A stretch of 64,000 nucleotides of DNA, taken from the NCBI GenBank assembly GCA_030710605.1, contig CP092874.1, positions 25,503,765 through 25,567,764 on the forward strand, written 5' to 3'. Below the pieces are notes generated by a model that made no database searches, was not told the DNA's origin, and saw only the letters and a list, made by a program, of their open reading frames with translations. Shown here piece after piece: positions 42,490 through 53,323 of this stretch (position 1 is its first letter; each line of letters starts with the position of its first letter). The translations under genes were made by a program, and so were the position numbers. The stretch is from Cordylochernes scorpioides. Lineage: Eukaryota; Arthropoda; Arachnida; Pseudoscorpiones; Chernetidae.

Positions 42490-42655
42490 AACATTATGAA
42501 AAAGGCATCTCCTTATTGTGCAGCTGAAAGTTGCTGATGGCTTGCGCCATCTGTCGGAATAAATATCAACTATTCTCGTTGATTTTTAATTATTCCAAAA
42601 TTGGCCGAATACCCATTCTTGATTAATCAAGAAAAGCTAACCACGGACGCGTTTC
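42490..42655 (-). mobile_element. Family X element with partial hammerhead
   Basis: From right to left on the minus strand: GAAACGCGTC|CGTGG, 'ttagcttttcttgattaatc', 'atcaacgagaatagttgat', the GATGGC/GCCATC hairpin, and AGGAGATGCCTTTTTCATAA. It retains the 3' half of the hammerhead with the optimal GUC triplet. The CUGACGA half is lost at the truncation point. It joins the X body to the ribozyme seen at 49.9 kb. Confidence 0.7.
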
Positions 42656-44293
42656 ACAATGAAACAATGTAACTGTAATATCCAAAGAATGTTGATAAGA
42701 ATAATTATAAATCCAGTATCTATAATTCTTTACCTAACCATACATAATAACTTTTTTTCCTTGTGTTCAAAACTGTCAAACAAATCAAAACTTCAACTTG
42801 TATTTCACAAACATGCCACTTCTATAATTATTGTTCTAAGGTTATTATGGACAAGAGGTATTGTTTAAAATGCATGTTTGTCTAACCGTGATTGTAATAC
42901 GTAATTGGATTTTTTTTATATATATACCTCCCTCTCTCTATATATACTGTAAAGAAAAGATCCCACAAAATTAATGTAAGCTTCAAGGCAAGTATAAAGG
43001 TCACTACTTCCATTATTTAGAAAGAAGGACAACAGCTAGCGTTGAAGGCCGATTGCTACAATTCTATGAAAATATTTTATATTTGGATGACTATTGACCA
43101 GTTTTTTTTTTTATATAAGCCTTTTACTTAGAGGAAAATGTTGTTATTTTTTCTGCTAATCAATTTTTTTCTTCTCATCTCTACCAAATATAATGTTTCT
43201 TTAGGATGCTTAGATTAGCAGTTGATCTCTCTCCCCCATTGTTGCATATGTTGCTGCGTATTTGCATAAAATAGAATCTAGAGAGAGATCTTGGTTGAAG
43301 TAGAATGTCGATTTCTACTTGGAAGTGGAATATTTTGTAAGTTACATCCTCAGATATCCCTTTCTTGCTAAATATCATGTGTCAGAAATACTTTTTATTG
43401 AGCCTTAAGAAATAAGAGAAAATTTTCTTGAAAAAATCGAGATTGGGAAAAGGCTGAATATTGAAGATATCGTTATTTTAAAACGCACTTTAGGTTTATT
43501 ATTATTATTCTTATTTCATATTTTGTCAAATATCAATCACAGACCCCACCAATTTAACGTAAATTGTGTAAATAATGCACTTCTATATCAATGCATAGTT
43601 CTACTTTCACACTACCACGCTCATTTTAAAAACTCGAATGTTACAAAAAAAAAAAAAAAAAACTCGAATTTATATATTTAAAAAATCTTCCATATTTTAT
43701 AATTTTTAGTTTTCGAAATGAATAGCGATGGATATTTCCCCCCTCTCTCGAAAGAGAGAAAGCTTTATGAATTTGCTTTATAAAAAAAAAAAAAAAAAAA
43801 ATAGAGACTGTATCCGAGATTCCATCCATACTTCTTTTTTTTTTTTTTTTTTTCAAATCTAAAATGACCAAAAACGATACGAAGCAAGAATCCAAACAAC
43901 AATCCCCTGACAAAGTTAACAAAGAGGTGTCGAAACGCGTAAGGTGTCCAATTAAGAGATATTACAACCATCTGGCCATTTGTCTTAATGATGAAGCTGG
44001 AGAAGAAATGGATGAGAGGTCCCCCCAACATTCAGATTTGGATCCCTCTATCAGGCTGATTGTATATATTTCTTGACCCCACTATCCTTTCTGATAAAGT
44101 TCAGAAGGATAGACACGTAGAAAGTGCAAAGTATATGCAAAGAGGTAAGAAAAAGACCTGAAAGCCTAAAAGGAAAGATACTTCCTAAATGTGTAACAGG
44201 TCAAGTGCCTCTTAGTATAAAAGACTGTTTTAAATCCTATCGCACAAAGCTTAACTATTGGGGCAGTTAACTTTTTATCTTAAAAAAAAAACA
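42656..44293. other. Noncoding stretch with long A and T runs
   Basis: Long poly-A/T runs lie at 43646-43663, 43783-43801 and 43836-43853. A 70-codon frame at 43864-44076 (Lys/Glu/Gln-rich start) has no recognisable domain and is not called a gene. Confidence 0.35.
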
Positions 44294-44650
44294 TCTATAT
44301 ATATAAAAATCAATGTTTGTATGTTTGTTTGTTTATATGTCCGGTATACAAATTCGCAGTAGTTCACTAATTCAAACCAAAATTTCCATACATAGGTAAA
44401 AAAATACGGGGAAGACGATAGGCTATTTTAAAAAATATATAAATCAATTATTAAAACTATATATTCAAATTATTCTACTTAGTTCACGAACAGCACCCTC
44501 TATCAAAGATTAGATAAATTATGCTGATGCAAACAAATAGATAATGCTAATAACAAACAATTATAAAAAAATATATTATCTAAATATATATCACTCGGGT
44601 AGATATGAACACGGGTCAATCCCGGGGCGAAGCCCGGGTCACCCGTCTAG
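44294..44650 (+). mobile_element. Complete small Helitron, 357 bp
   Basis: It starts TCTATATATATAAAAATC after A (44293) and ends with hairpin CCCGGG...CCCGGG (6-bp stem, about 44622-44639) then TCACCCGTCTAG before T (44651). These are the accepted Helitron rules: TC start, 3' hairpin 10-12 bp before CTRR, A|T target, no TSD. It has no coding sequence, so it would depend on a RepHel protein from elsewhere. Confidence 0.85.
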
Positions 44651-44651
44651 T

Positions 44652-45600
44652 ATAATATATATAAAACAATGTGTATATAGCTTATTTTTATAATAGTTAC
44701 CTTTTACTTGTTAATTTATATATCGTATATTTCAATCGTATGCTCTACATAGAAGCATACGAGTATATACAAAATGTTCCCTCTATATAAACAAAACACA
44801 AAGATATAAACCCTAGGTTTGTTTAACCAATAATCTACATCACTCCGACTCTAATGATGGCTTGACTCATCAGTGGTAAAAAAAAAACTTTTTTTTTCTA
44901 CTACGCAGTTTCGTCAGCCATCACATAGATATTCAACAACTGCAATCAGAGTTCCGTGTTGAAATATCAATCAACTTGGAGAAAAAGAAGTTGATTGCGA
45001 TTTAGCAATGCAGTTCTTTTTCCTCAAATATTAATCCTTATGGCTTTGAAATCATAGTTTTTTTTTTCTAGAAATTATATTAACCCCCATTCTCAATGGC
45101 TCATCAAACTCTAAAGAAATTATTTTAAAGAAATTATTTCTTTAATTATTCCCCCTTTTTTTTTAATTTTAGATGTCTTCTCAACTATTGTTTTCGTAAA
45201 TTCCTCCAAACCATTGTACCCCTTCCTCTTTTCATTAACCCACACACAACACCGTTACTAATTACCATTTATTCCTAGAAAAGAATTTTCATTGAGATAA
45301 TTACATAATTGTTTCCTTTTTAAATATATTTTTTTCTCTAACCATCTACATCTTTTCTTTTATTCTAGTATACAGTATATCGATTTTTTTCCAATGTTGA
45401 ATTTCTTTTTCGTTTTCGTGAGCTTCTGTGACTAGATATAAAATATTTATTTTTGGAGCAAAATATCTGACAATCCAGTATATATATATATATATAATAA
45501 ATATATATTTTATATAATATTATTAATTTATTCCTCCTTAATATATATTTATATTTTTAAATAGTAGAAAAATCTGTATTTATTTTATATTTCACTCTAT
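44652..45600. other. AT-rich noncoding stretch
   Basis: A weak family G-like scrap ('ggcttgactcatcagtggt') lies near 44862. Nothing else recognised. Confidence 0.35.
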
Positions 45601-45604
45601 TAGA

Positions 45605-45745
45605 TAGTAAAAAGGCATATATTGGATTGAATAAAAGATTTATTTGCCAAAATTTCGGTTGGCTGAATGCCAACCTTTATCGAAGCATTACATTTTTGTA
45701 TATACAAACTCAGCGCCGCATAGTGTCATTTATTTATATTTCACT
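45605..45745 (+). mobile_element. Family C unit, single
   Basis: 'aaaaaggcatatattggatt', 'ttcggttggctgaatgcc' and 'caaactcagcgccgcat'. Here the motif reads ...CCAACCGAAA on the minus strand, so stem II gains one pair (GGTTGGC/GCCAACC) relative to the other copies. Confidence 0.65.
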
Positions 45746-45811
45746 CCATATAACTAGTGCCAAATGAAGAAAACTAGTTTTCCAAAATTTCACCTCCTTA
45801 TATAATAATAT

Positions 45812-45886
45812 GGATTATATACACTATGTACAATGAATATGGCGCCTCTGCCAGCGCTGCAGAGTTTGGTGGAGAATCGCCAGTTA
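45812..45886 (-). mobile_element. Family F LINE 3' fragment
   Basis: 'ttatatacactatgtacaat' to 'ggtggagaatcgccagt', the last 75 bp of the element. Confidence 0.65.
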
Positions 45887-46725
45887 TATGAGAGAGAAAT
45901 ATGACAAATATTCAAATATATTTTTTCTATTGATTATATATATTTAAAAATCATTTTTTTTTAATAAAAATAAATTTCCAGTTTTTCTTTGATTAAAGAA
46001 ATCAGAAAAAAAAATTAGTGAAAAAATGTACTCGTAAATATTAACGTATCTATGAAAAATATTATCTGAAAAAAAAATTTTGTAACTATGCAATAAATTA
46101 AAATTCTCAATAAAAAAAATCAATATTACACTGCTGTTAGATTTTATTTTTTCATATGGAGATAAAAAAAAAAAGGGATTTTTAAAGTGGAGGGGCGGAC
46201 GCTACACCCACCACTGAGTAATAATAATAATAATAAAAAAAAATAACGTAGTCATTAGATGCCTAGGGTTATTCTCTCTCTAATTTTGGTATCATTAGGG
46301 TTAGCTGTGACCTTGGCCTTGGTCGTTTATTGTAGTGCTGGGGTGGGGTTTGATGATGTCGACCGTTTTTGTTTGTTCGCCTTTTTTACCTTGGTAATCG
46401 CTGACAACGCCTAAAATTGAATTAGAGGGTTTTTTTTTTTTATGTATAGGCTCTCTCTGCTACCTTTTCTCATCATCTCTTCCTGAGTTTTAGTATAATT
46501 TTCTATCGGTAGAGTTTTGGTATTGTAGAGTGTGAAATTGTCTTTGGCTTGTATTCTGACGTTATCTATGATAACCTATAGAGACACCACTTCTTTCCAT
46601 AGATTTGGGTATTTTTTTCTAGCGATAGATTTTTTGCTTAGATAACTAAATGTAAAAAAAAAAAAAATTGCCACTGTCTACAAAAAAAAAAAAAAAAAAA
46701 AATTGACGACCAGAGACATTAAACA
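45887..46725. other. AT-rich noncoding stretch
   Basis: (TAA)n near 46218 and long poly-A runs near 46651 and 46682. Nothing recognised. Confidence 0.35.
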
Positions 46726-46990
46726 ACAACAACAACAAAAGCCTTTATTGAGGACCTCTCGTCCTATACAGGATTCGCCAGTTTACAGAGTAAGAGAAGA
46801 GAACTAAGAATGCAGAGAGAAATGTAGTAGGTATAGTATTTTCTACACTGTGACTATATACAACAGCAGCAACAAGCCTTTTACTGGTCTACGTCATTCT
46901 AATCCTGACATAGATTATTTGCATATAATTATTTACATCAATTAGATTATGTATATAGCCTCCTCTTCTCTTCAGCCGTCTTCCAAAATT
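46722..46990 (-). mobile_element. LINE 3' ends with (TTG)n tails
   Basis: The minus strand ends CAATAAAGGCTTTTGTTGTT after 'ctgtataggacgagaggtcc'. A second, diverged tail ('caacagcagcaacaagcctt') starts near 46862. It is the same family as the 23.4 kb insertion. Confidence 0.55.
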
Positions 46991-48084
46991 TGAACAACGC
47001 AAAAGCTCCAGCTCTGTTTCTCATTAAACTTTTGTCCGTGAGTGTATTTTTGGTTTAGTATAGGTCGATTTGATTTTGATAGGTTACTAGAATCCTAATT
47101 CGATTTCCTTTGTAGCATTTAAAAACTACTGTAAGCATTCTACAGCATATCGAAGTCCAATTATCCCTTGAATCCTCTCTAAAACAAATGGTAATTAGAA
47201 TAATAGAAAAATGTGCGGTTTTTTAGTTAGGAATGACCAAAGAAGTTATATATGTAATCCAAATGTCCATATTCAAAGATATCTTTAATAATAAACCTAA
47301 AATTTACCGCTTGAAAACTAGCATTATAAAAATAATTGTGAGAAATGTTTGTAATTTTTAAACGTTTTTCACAATTTTTTTTATCTTGAAACCTAATTTT
47401 ATATAATCAATATTTATTTTCTCAAAAAATTCTATAAACAAAATATTTTTGTTTCATTTTTAAAAGGCGGTTTTTTTTTAGGCTTTAAAGCATAAACTAA
47501 CTTGGTGGTGGTGGTGTCTTGTCCACTCCATAGAAAGGGGGGTGCCATTGCCCCGTTAGTCAGCCACATTTCAGCATAAACCATCTTAAAAATGTGTTAT
47601 AATTGAAGTGTTTTATGTTTGGTATATACTTATCTCTATGTACATAACTCTCTTTGTTTCCTGTAGTTTTGTTTAAAACATTTATTTCCCTGAAACTAAA
47701 ACTATATGTTGAGGAATTTGTGAGTCACAAAGGAGGCGGCTCCATGTTTACTCTCCTATTTTAAGGATGTACCAGAATATGTAGCGGCTGGAGGAAAAAC
47801 CTCTTCAACTGGCCTCTTAGGAAAACATGCGTCATAAGAACCCATAAGATCTTATGTGCCATTAGCGTAACTCTTCTTTTTTTGTGGGTTGTTTCTTAGG
47901 CGTCGTTGAATTTCGTTCTCTTTTTCTTCTTTTTTGGAGAACATGTGTAAAATATTCTTGATTCTTAGTATAAATCATACATTATATTTACATATATATC
48001 ATTAATCCTTCTATAAAACTATGTATATATTATGGGTGCTATATGGAACACACACAAAAAATTCTTGCTTGTGTGTAAAATATC
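46991..48084. other. AT-rich noncoding stretch
   Basis: A copy of TTGATTCTTAGTATAAATCA at about 47.96 kb shows that the flank of the next LINE insertion is itself tandemly duplicated. No gene recognised. Confidence 0.35.
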
Positions 48085-48104
48085 TTGATTCTTAGTATAA
48101 ATCA

Positions 48105-48300
48105 CACACACACACAAAAACCTTTATTAAGACACACAGGTCTTACAGAGGATTCTCCTTGGAGTTACAAGACGGAGAAACCTATGAAAGTGGGAAATAT
48201 ACAAAGGGGTAAAAATGGAGAAAGATTATATACACATGGTAAATATATACAGATTATTATTTGAATAATCCTATGGAAAATAAGAATATGTAAAAAAAAA
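48105..48300 (-). mobile_element. 5'-truncated LINE insertion, 20-bp TSD
   Basis: The 196-bp insert is flanked by TTGATTCTTAGTATAAATCA (48085-48104 and 48301-48320). The minus strand ends TTAATAAAGGTTTTTGTGTG with a (GT)n tail. It is nearly identical to 53.33-53.52 kb. Confidence 0.85.
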
Positions 48301-48320
48301 TTGATTCTTAGTATAAATCA

Positions 48321-49110
48321 TCCATTATGTTTACATATATACCATTAATCTTCTATATTCATGTATGTATGTATAGGTGCGATTTGGAATACTTTTTCGA
48401 AATGTATAGTATTCCATGTTTATATAGCCTCAGAATATGGTATTTACAACATCGAAGAGTGGAGGTATAATTCATTATAATTTATTTTACACAAATATGT
48501 AAATCTCTGAAGACATAGTTGGGGCATAAGAGATGTTCCTCAAACTTTCTCTATTCTGATCAATTCTATAGATAACTGTAGGGAAGTGGTCATGTTAGGT
48601 ATCTGTTTGATAGATTTGTCTGTATTGAATATTTGGTCTTCTTTTTTCATTGCATCGCGTTGGGTAGAGTAGTAGATGGTATGCAGTTGAAAAAAGGAGC
48701 AGTATAACTATGAAATCGAATAAATACCATTTTGTTGTTGCTCCTTGTAGATGAGTGGTGGTCGCTATGTCCACCATGGCTTATATCTGTGGAGAACTGA
48801 AAGCAACGGTACTGCAAACATCCATACATATAACAATGTAATATACCTTATAATAATTTTATAATGTACTCTGTTTAATTAATTTATTTTTGAATGTTTG
48901 GATTTGGCAGCACTGTAATTGTTGTTGTTATGAATATATTCAAAAATGTAAATATAACATTAGAAAGATATATAATTAAAATTTATTTCTTAATTTGGTA
49001 AAGCATATTTATTTATTTAATCGAAGAGAGAGAGGAACATTACAAACAAAAAAAAAAAAAACAGCTATTACAGATAACACTACAAGGGATATAAGTGGGG
49101 GGTAAGAAAA
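48321..49110. other. Noncoding stretch, nothing recognised
   Basis: Short frames near 48.6-48.8 kb have no motif. Confidence 0.3.
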
Positions 49111-49111
49111 G

Positions 49112-49276
49112 ACCTGGAATTCTTTACGATTTTGCGTGTCATCCTTGCGCAGGGGACATGCTAATCTTCTCTGTATCGTTCCTATTGTAGTAGTTGTACC
49201 GCCGAACTGATATCACAGGGACCATGCTAATCTTCTCTGTATCCTTCCTATTTTAGTAGTTGTACCGCCGAGCAAA
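49112..49276 (-). pseudogene. U6-U6 chimeric retropseudogene with TSD
   Basis: On the minus strand a U6 5' portion (...GATTAGCATGGTCCCTG) ends in TGATATCAG and restarts at TTCGGCGGTAC, then runs to the U6 3' end (GATGACACGCAAAATCGTAA...TTCCA). This is one 66-bp satellite-type unit fused to a full-length U6. The flanks AGAAAAGACC and TGAGAAGACC look like a slightly diverged target duplication, consistent with LINE-driven insertion. Confidence 0.75.
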
Positions 49277-49280
49277 CATG

Positions 49281-49439
49281 AGAAGACCTGGAAAGTTGAA
49301 AACGACATGGATAAGCAACATCAGGGTGGAATGGCTGAATTCACAAACTTCACGGATCATTCATATTGTACGTAACAGGAAAGAATTCAAGAAATATTCA
49401 TACACACCTCATGATATCATTAAAAGAAGAAAGATTTGA
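49281..49439 (+). pseudogene. RTE-like LINE C-terminal fragment
   Basis: A 52-codon open frame, RRPGKLKTTWISNIRVEWLN followed by IIHIVRNRKEFKKYSY..., ends TGA. R-x-x-G-K/R-x-K-x-x-W-x-x-x-I...D/N-R-x-x-W/F-K is the typical C-terminal stretch of RTE and related reverse transcriptases. No ATG; 5'-truncated. Confidence 0.5.
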
Positions 49440-49869
49440 CAGCGATGCTAAAAAAACACAATTTATGGCCAAAAAAAATTAAGATTTATTAAACGTTTTT
49501 TTGTCGGGGCAATTTTTCTAAAACGATATATGTGTAGAGCATAAATAATAAAAATTCATTACGATTTGTCATTTTACACAAACTAACGTATGGAAACAGA
49601 TCTCATTGTTCTATATTTAGAATTGTCGCTTTTTTTTCCTCCATTGCAACGGTACTGTACAATGTGGGGTGCCGGGGAATGTTCCAGGCCGGAAACCCCC
49701 ACTTCCTGCAACCTCATCACACTAAATATGGCATTCTCTCTTCTTTGATCACTGAGCTGTGTTTTTGTGACGTCATGACACTGGATACCTACGGCAACAT
49801 CCTACTCTCAAGATATCTACCTACCTATTTTGTAATTGAAATATAGATGCAAATAATATTATAATTGAA
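49440..49869. other. Noncoding stretch
   Basis: A GC-richer segment at 49.66-49.81 kb has a 60-codon frame with no known motif. Confidence 0.3.
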
Positions 49870-50012
49870 TTAAATATATATAAAAATATTTCAACCTGTA
49901 CAACCTGTGGTACAGCCTACTCCATGCTGACGAGCGCCAACAGCGCGAAACGCGTTCGTGGATGGCTTTTCTTGATTTATCAAGAAAATGGGTTGGCCAA
50001 ATATCAAGGAAC
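49870..50012 (+). mobile_element. Family X element 5' part with hammerhead
   Basis: It contains the complete hammerhead at 49921-49962, then 'ggcttttcttgatttatcaa' and 'ggttggccaaatatcaa', matching the 42.6 kb copy. Element E interrupts it at about 50012. Confidence 0.7.
49921..49962 (+). ncRNA. Hammerhead ribozyme, type I, minimal (family X)
   Basis: Stem I TCCATG (49921-49926) pairs with CGTGGA (49957-49962), with one G-U pair. CTGACGA is at 49927-49933. Stem II GCGC/GCGC (934-937, 943-946) with loop CAACA joins the core directly. GAAA is at 49947-49950. Stem III would be the self-complementary ACGCGT (49950-49955), with cleavage after GTT at 49956. Every conserved core base is present and there is no extra base beside stem II, unlike families A and B. 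The 42.6 kb copy has GTC at the cleavage site. The loop-less stem III suggests cleavage as a dimer. Confidence 0.75.
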
Positions 50013-50259
50013 AGTTCTTCTTCTTTCTTATCTTCACTCAATCATATTAGGGTATCAAGCTTGTAAAGCTTGAGATCATGACTGGGTGAAGTAGAATGTG
50101 TCTACCTTTGTCATTAAGACTGGGAGCACTACTCAGTGGCAGGCCGACTTAGCTCCAAAAGAAATGACCGCCTCTGACATGAGGAACAGACGCCATGTAC
50201 AGCCGCTCCTAACAATGGAGTACAAACGCTGCTCATCCTGTATCCCTGGATTAGGAGCC
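50013..50259 (-). mobile_element. Element E copy, cut by the gap
   Basis: It runs from the CTTCTTCTTTC tail through 'gggagcactactcagtggca' and 'cgcctctgacatgaggaaca' to 'ccctggattaggagcc', where the N run starts. The missing part would be about 80-100 bp by comparison with 57.3 kb. Confidence 0.8.
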
Positions 50260-50359
50260 NNNNNNNNNNNNNNNNNNNNNNNNNNNNNNNNNNNNNNNNN
50301 NNNNNNNNNNNNNNNNNNNNNNNNNNNNNNNNNNNNNNNNNNNNNNNNNNNNNNNNNNN
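50260..50359. other. Assembly gap (100 N)
   Basis: An exact run of 100 N, a conventional placeholder. Its true length is unknown. It starts inside a repeat, a common reason for an assembly break. Confidence 0.98.
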
Positions 50360-50555
50360 ATAACTGAGATTGTAAACATCCTACAGTATTGCTCAACTAT
50401 TTCCGGTGATATCATTGACTTTTTTCCCTTTAATTTAATTGATTTCACTGAATGATGGTAGTTTACGATAGGAATAAGAAATGAATTGTATGAAAACTAT
50501 GAAGAAGTGTAGAGAAGAACTTAAGAAAGAGTATATACTGGAGACATAGACCTAT

Positions 50556-50759
50556 ACTTTCATAGACAAAACTTAAAGAAGTGGAAAGTCTTTGATATTG
50601 CCAGTCGTTTGCTTTTTGAAGGAGACAGAAGCAATTTTGTTCAAACCTGGTTATCTCGTGCCTTCAATAAAGGTCACTGTAATATATTTCAGAGTTATTG
50701 TCTGAATCCCGATATACATGCCAAAAGGTGCAACTTCCTTAAGTTTTGTCCATGAGTAT
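50556..50759. mobile_element. MITE-1 copy, inverted orientation
   Basis: It runs from 'catagacaaaacttaaagaa' and 'ctttgatattgccagtcgt' to CTTAAGTTTTGTCCATGAGT. Both ends are present. Confidence 0.75.
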
Positions 50760-51304
50760 AATTCTCATTTCAAAAATATGCAAATAATAATTTTCTCAGA
50801 GGAAGATAGATAAACTTGAATCTTAAAATATTTGATTATTTTTAATTATTCTAATTTTTTCCAATTCCTGCCAATTATTTCCGTTTGTAATCTCGTTAAA
50901 TTTACATAAAAATGGGACTATGCAAATTAGAGAAATGTATAAATCCCCAATTGCATATTGGATTGGCACAAATCAATATAAAATCACACACTATGCAAAC
51001 ACCAATTACATTACTGAATACAATGATGTCAAGGAGGGGAGGAAACCAATGATAAATTATGATAGGTGTGAGCTACATTTATCATCATCAATATATCATC
51101 AATAATTATTGTTGTCATAGTTAAGGCGACTTCCTATTGGATAAGATTAATGAACACGGTGATTGGTCCAAATAGCTCCAATGGGAGATGTAACAACATT
51201 GTGTTTGTTTGTTTATAAACCGGCATTTGTGTGAACTACAGGATTCCTTGTTGTTTCTCAATGTTTCTCTCTCTGTCTGAAATATGAAACAGTTTAAAGA
51301 TAAC
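50760..51304. other. Noncoding stretch
   Basis: Two short open frames here have no known motif. Nothing recognised. Confidence 0.35.
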
Positions 51305-52556
51305 AAGACCAAATATAATTAAATAGTGTGTGACGTTTTGGTAGCAGCGTTGTTACCATCTTCAGACAAAAGTGCTGAATGTAATAAGATCAAATATAAT
51401 TAAATAGTGTGTGACGTTTTGGTAACAGCGTTTTTACCATCTTCAGACAAAAGTACTGAATGTAATAAGACCAAATATAAATAAATAGTGTGTGACGTTT
51501 TGGTAGCAGCGTTGTTACCATCTTCAGACAAAAGTGCTGAATGTAATAAGACCAAATATAATTAAATAGTGTGTGACGTTTTGGTAACAGCGTTGTTACC
51601 ATCTTCAGACAAAAGTGCTGAATGTAATAAGACCAAATATAAATAAATAGTGTGTGACGTTTTGGTAACAGCGTTGTTACCATCTTCAGACAAAAGTGCT
51701 GAATGTAATAAGACCAAATCCAAATAAATAAATAGTGTGTGACGTTTTGGTAACAGCGTTGTTACCATCTTCAGACAAAAGTGCTGAATGTAATAAGACC
51801 AAATATAATTAAATAGTGTGTGACGTTTTGGTAACAGCGTTGTTACCATCTTCAGACAAAAGTGCTGAATGTAATAAGACCAAATCCAAATAAATAAATA
51901 GTGTGTGACGTTTTGGTAACAGCGTTGTTACCATCTTCAGACAAAAGTGCTGAATGTAATAAGACCAAATCCAAATAAATAAATAGTGTGTGACGTTTTG
52001 GTAACAGCGTTGTTACCATCTTCAGACAAAAGTATTGAATGTAATAAGACCAAATCCAAATAAATAAATAGTGTGTGACGTTTTGGTAACAGCGTTGTTA
52101 ACATCTTCAGACAAAAGTGCTGAATGTAATAAGACCAAATCCAAATAAATAAATAGTGTGTGACGTTTTGGTAACAGCGTTGTTACCATCTTCAGACAAA
52201 AGTACTGAATGTAATAAGACCAAATCCAAATATAATTAAATAGTGTGTGAAGTTTTGGTAACAGCGTTGTTACCATCTTCAGACAAAAGTGCTGAATGTA
52301 ATAAGACCAAATCCAAATAAATAAATAGTGTGTGACGTTTTGGTAACAGCGTTGTTACCATCTTCAGACAAAAGTGCTGAATGTAATAAGACCAAATCCA
52401 AATAAATAAATAGTGTGTGACGTTTTGGTAACAGCGTTGTTACCATCTTCAGACAAAAGTACTGAATGTAATAAGACCAAATCCAAATATAATTAAATAG
52501 TGTGTGACGTTTTGGTAACAGCGTTGTTACCATCTTCAGACAAAATTACTGAATAA
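51305..52556 (-). repeat. Hammerhead-derived tandem array, 15 units of 81-87 bp (family A)
   Basis: Units start AAGACCAAAT or AAGATCAAAT at 51305, 51386, 51467, 51548, 51629, 51710, 51795, 51876, 51961, 52046, 52131, 52216, 52303, 52388 and 52473. The 81-bp type has 'atataattaaatag' or 'atataaataaatag'; the 85-bp type has 'atccaaataaataaatag'; one unit is 87 bp. On the minus strand each carries CTGAAGAT, stem II GGTAAC/GTTACC (or GCTACC), then AAAACGTC. In every unit the GAAA of the 5.5 kb copy is AAAA. Open frames across the array are by-products. Confidence 0.95.
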
Positions 52557-52684
52557 GAAAACATTATTTATTATAGAAAACTAAATATCTTTTCTTTTTT
52601 CTCGGATTTACCCAGACCAATCTGTATATGGCTCTGTGTGTATGTGGTTCGATTATGTTTATTCAGTCATTTTATTGTTAAATA

Positions 52685-52991
52685 GAGGGTTGATGGAAGG
52701 ATGATCTAAACCATTGGTTTTCGACCGCTACGACCCGGGATCAAATCCCGCATTGAGCACTTTTTTCTAATAAAAAAAATAATGCTCCAATGACCCCTGA
52801 TTCTTACTAAAGTCCAATCCCACCAGTTAGTGAAAATAACCAATTGGGGTTATGGCATATTTGTAAGTGCAAAATTCGAACCACTTTTCACATGTATAGA
52901 TATGTGGTGTACTTACAGTAAAAGGAATCGCTAATTTCTAACCACCATGATTATCATGGCCTGTACCACGTGTACTAGAGACAAAAAAAAA
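52685..52991 (+). mobile_element. Full-length SINE-A with TSD
   Basis: The 307-bp element is flanked by TATTGTTAAATA (52673-52684) and TATTATTAAATA (52992-53003). The tRNA-like head (TGATCTAAACCA as A-box region, CCCGGGATCAAATCCCG as T arm) has a mutated B box. It is followed by the common body and TACCACGTGTACTAGAGAC with an A-rich tail. Confidence 0.85.
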
Positions 52992-53011
52992 TATTATTAA
53001 ATAAAATATAT

Positions 53012-53062
53012 ACGTGGTGGGATTCGAACCCTGGTAAACCGGTAGTTTGGAGTGTTTGCTAT
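53012..53062 (-). pseudogene. Second tRNA-like head next to SINE-A
   Basis: The minus strand reads GCAAACACTCCAAACTACCG, then ACCAGGGTTCGAATCCCACC, with a perfect B box. The same piece in opposite orientation adjoins a SINE-A at 53.82-53.88 kb. This suggests that some SINE-A copies are joined at their 3' side to another, oppositely oriented tRNA-like head. Confidence 0.5.
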
Positions 53063-53323
53063 GAAGGCAGAGAGGCGAGAAGTCTCCCACGCTATATATA
53101 CAATATCCTAGATATGTGGAAGAGGGCTTGGCTCATCACACAATGTGGGCTAAGTCCTTGACGTATGGAGTCCATGGTTGATTGAAGATCCTATTGTGTG
53201 ATCCCCCCCACGACAAAAAAGCCGCTGGACTTTGCTACAGAACTGTGTCACTGTGTCTATCTTCACCATCCTTTCTTTGTCCTTTCTCTTGGAGACTGAG
53301 GGACGTTCACTTCAGTCTGGGGA
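53063..53323. other. Spacer of the SINE inverted pair
   Basis: Unique-looking sequence with moderate GC; no exon recognised. Confidence 0.3.

Noticed and set aside
43864-44076. 70-codon frame starting MTKNDTKQESK
   Set aside because: Highly charged low-complexity start, flanked by poly-T, with no domain, splice sites or similarity to other parts of the window.
51390-52533. Several 84-97 codon minus-strand frames with repeated 'MVTTLLPKRHTLF' peptides
   Set aside because: They are translations of the hammerhead-derived tandem units; the frame changes with unit length and there is no independent coding evidence.
51305-52556. CRISPR array
   Set aside because: Repeats are contiguous, without unique spacers, and each unit contains the same hammerhead-like structure in an animal-type genome.
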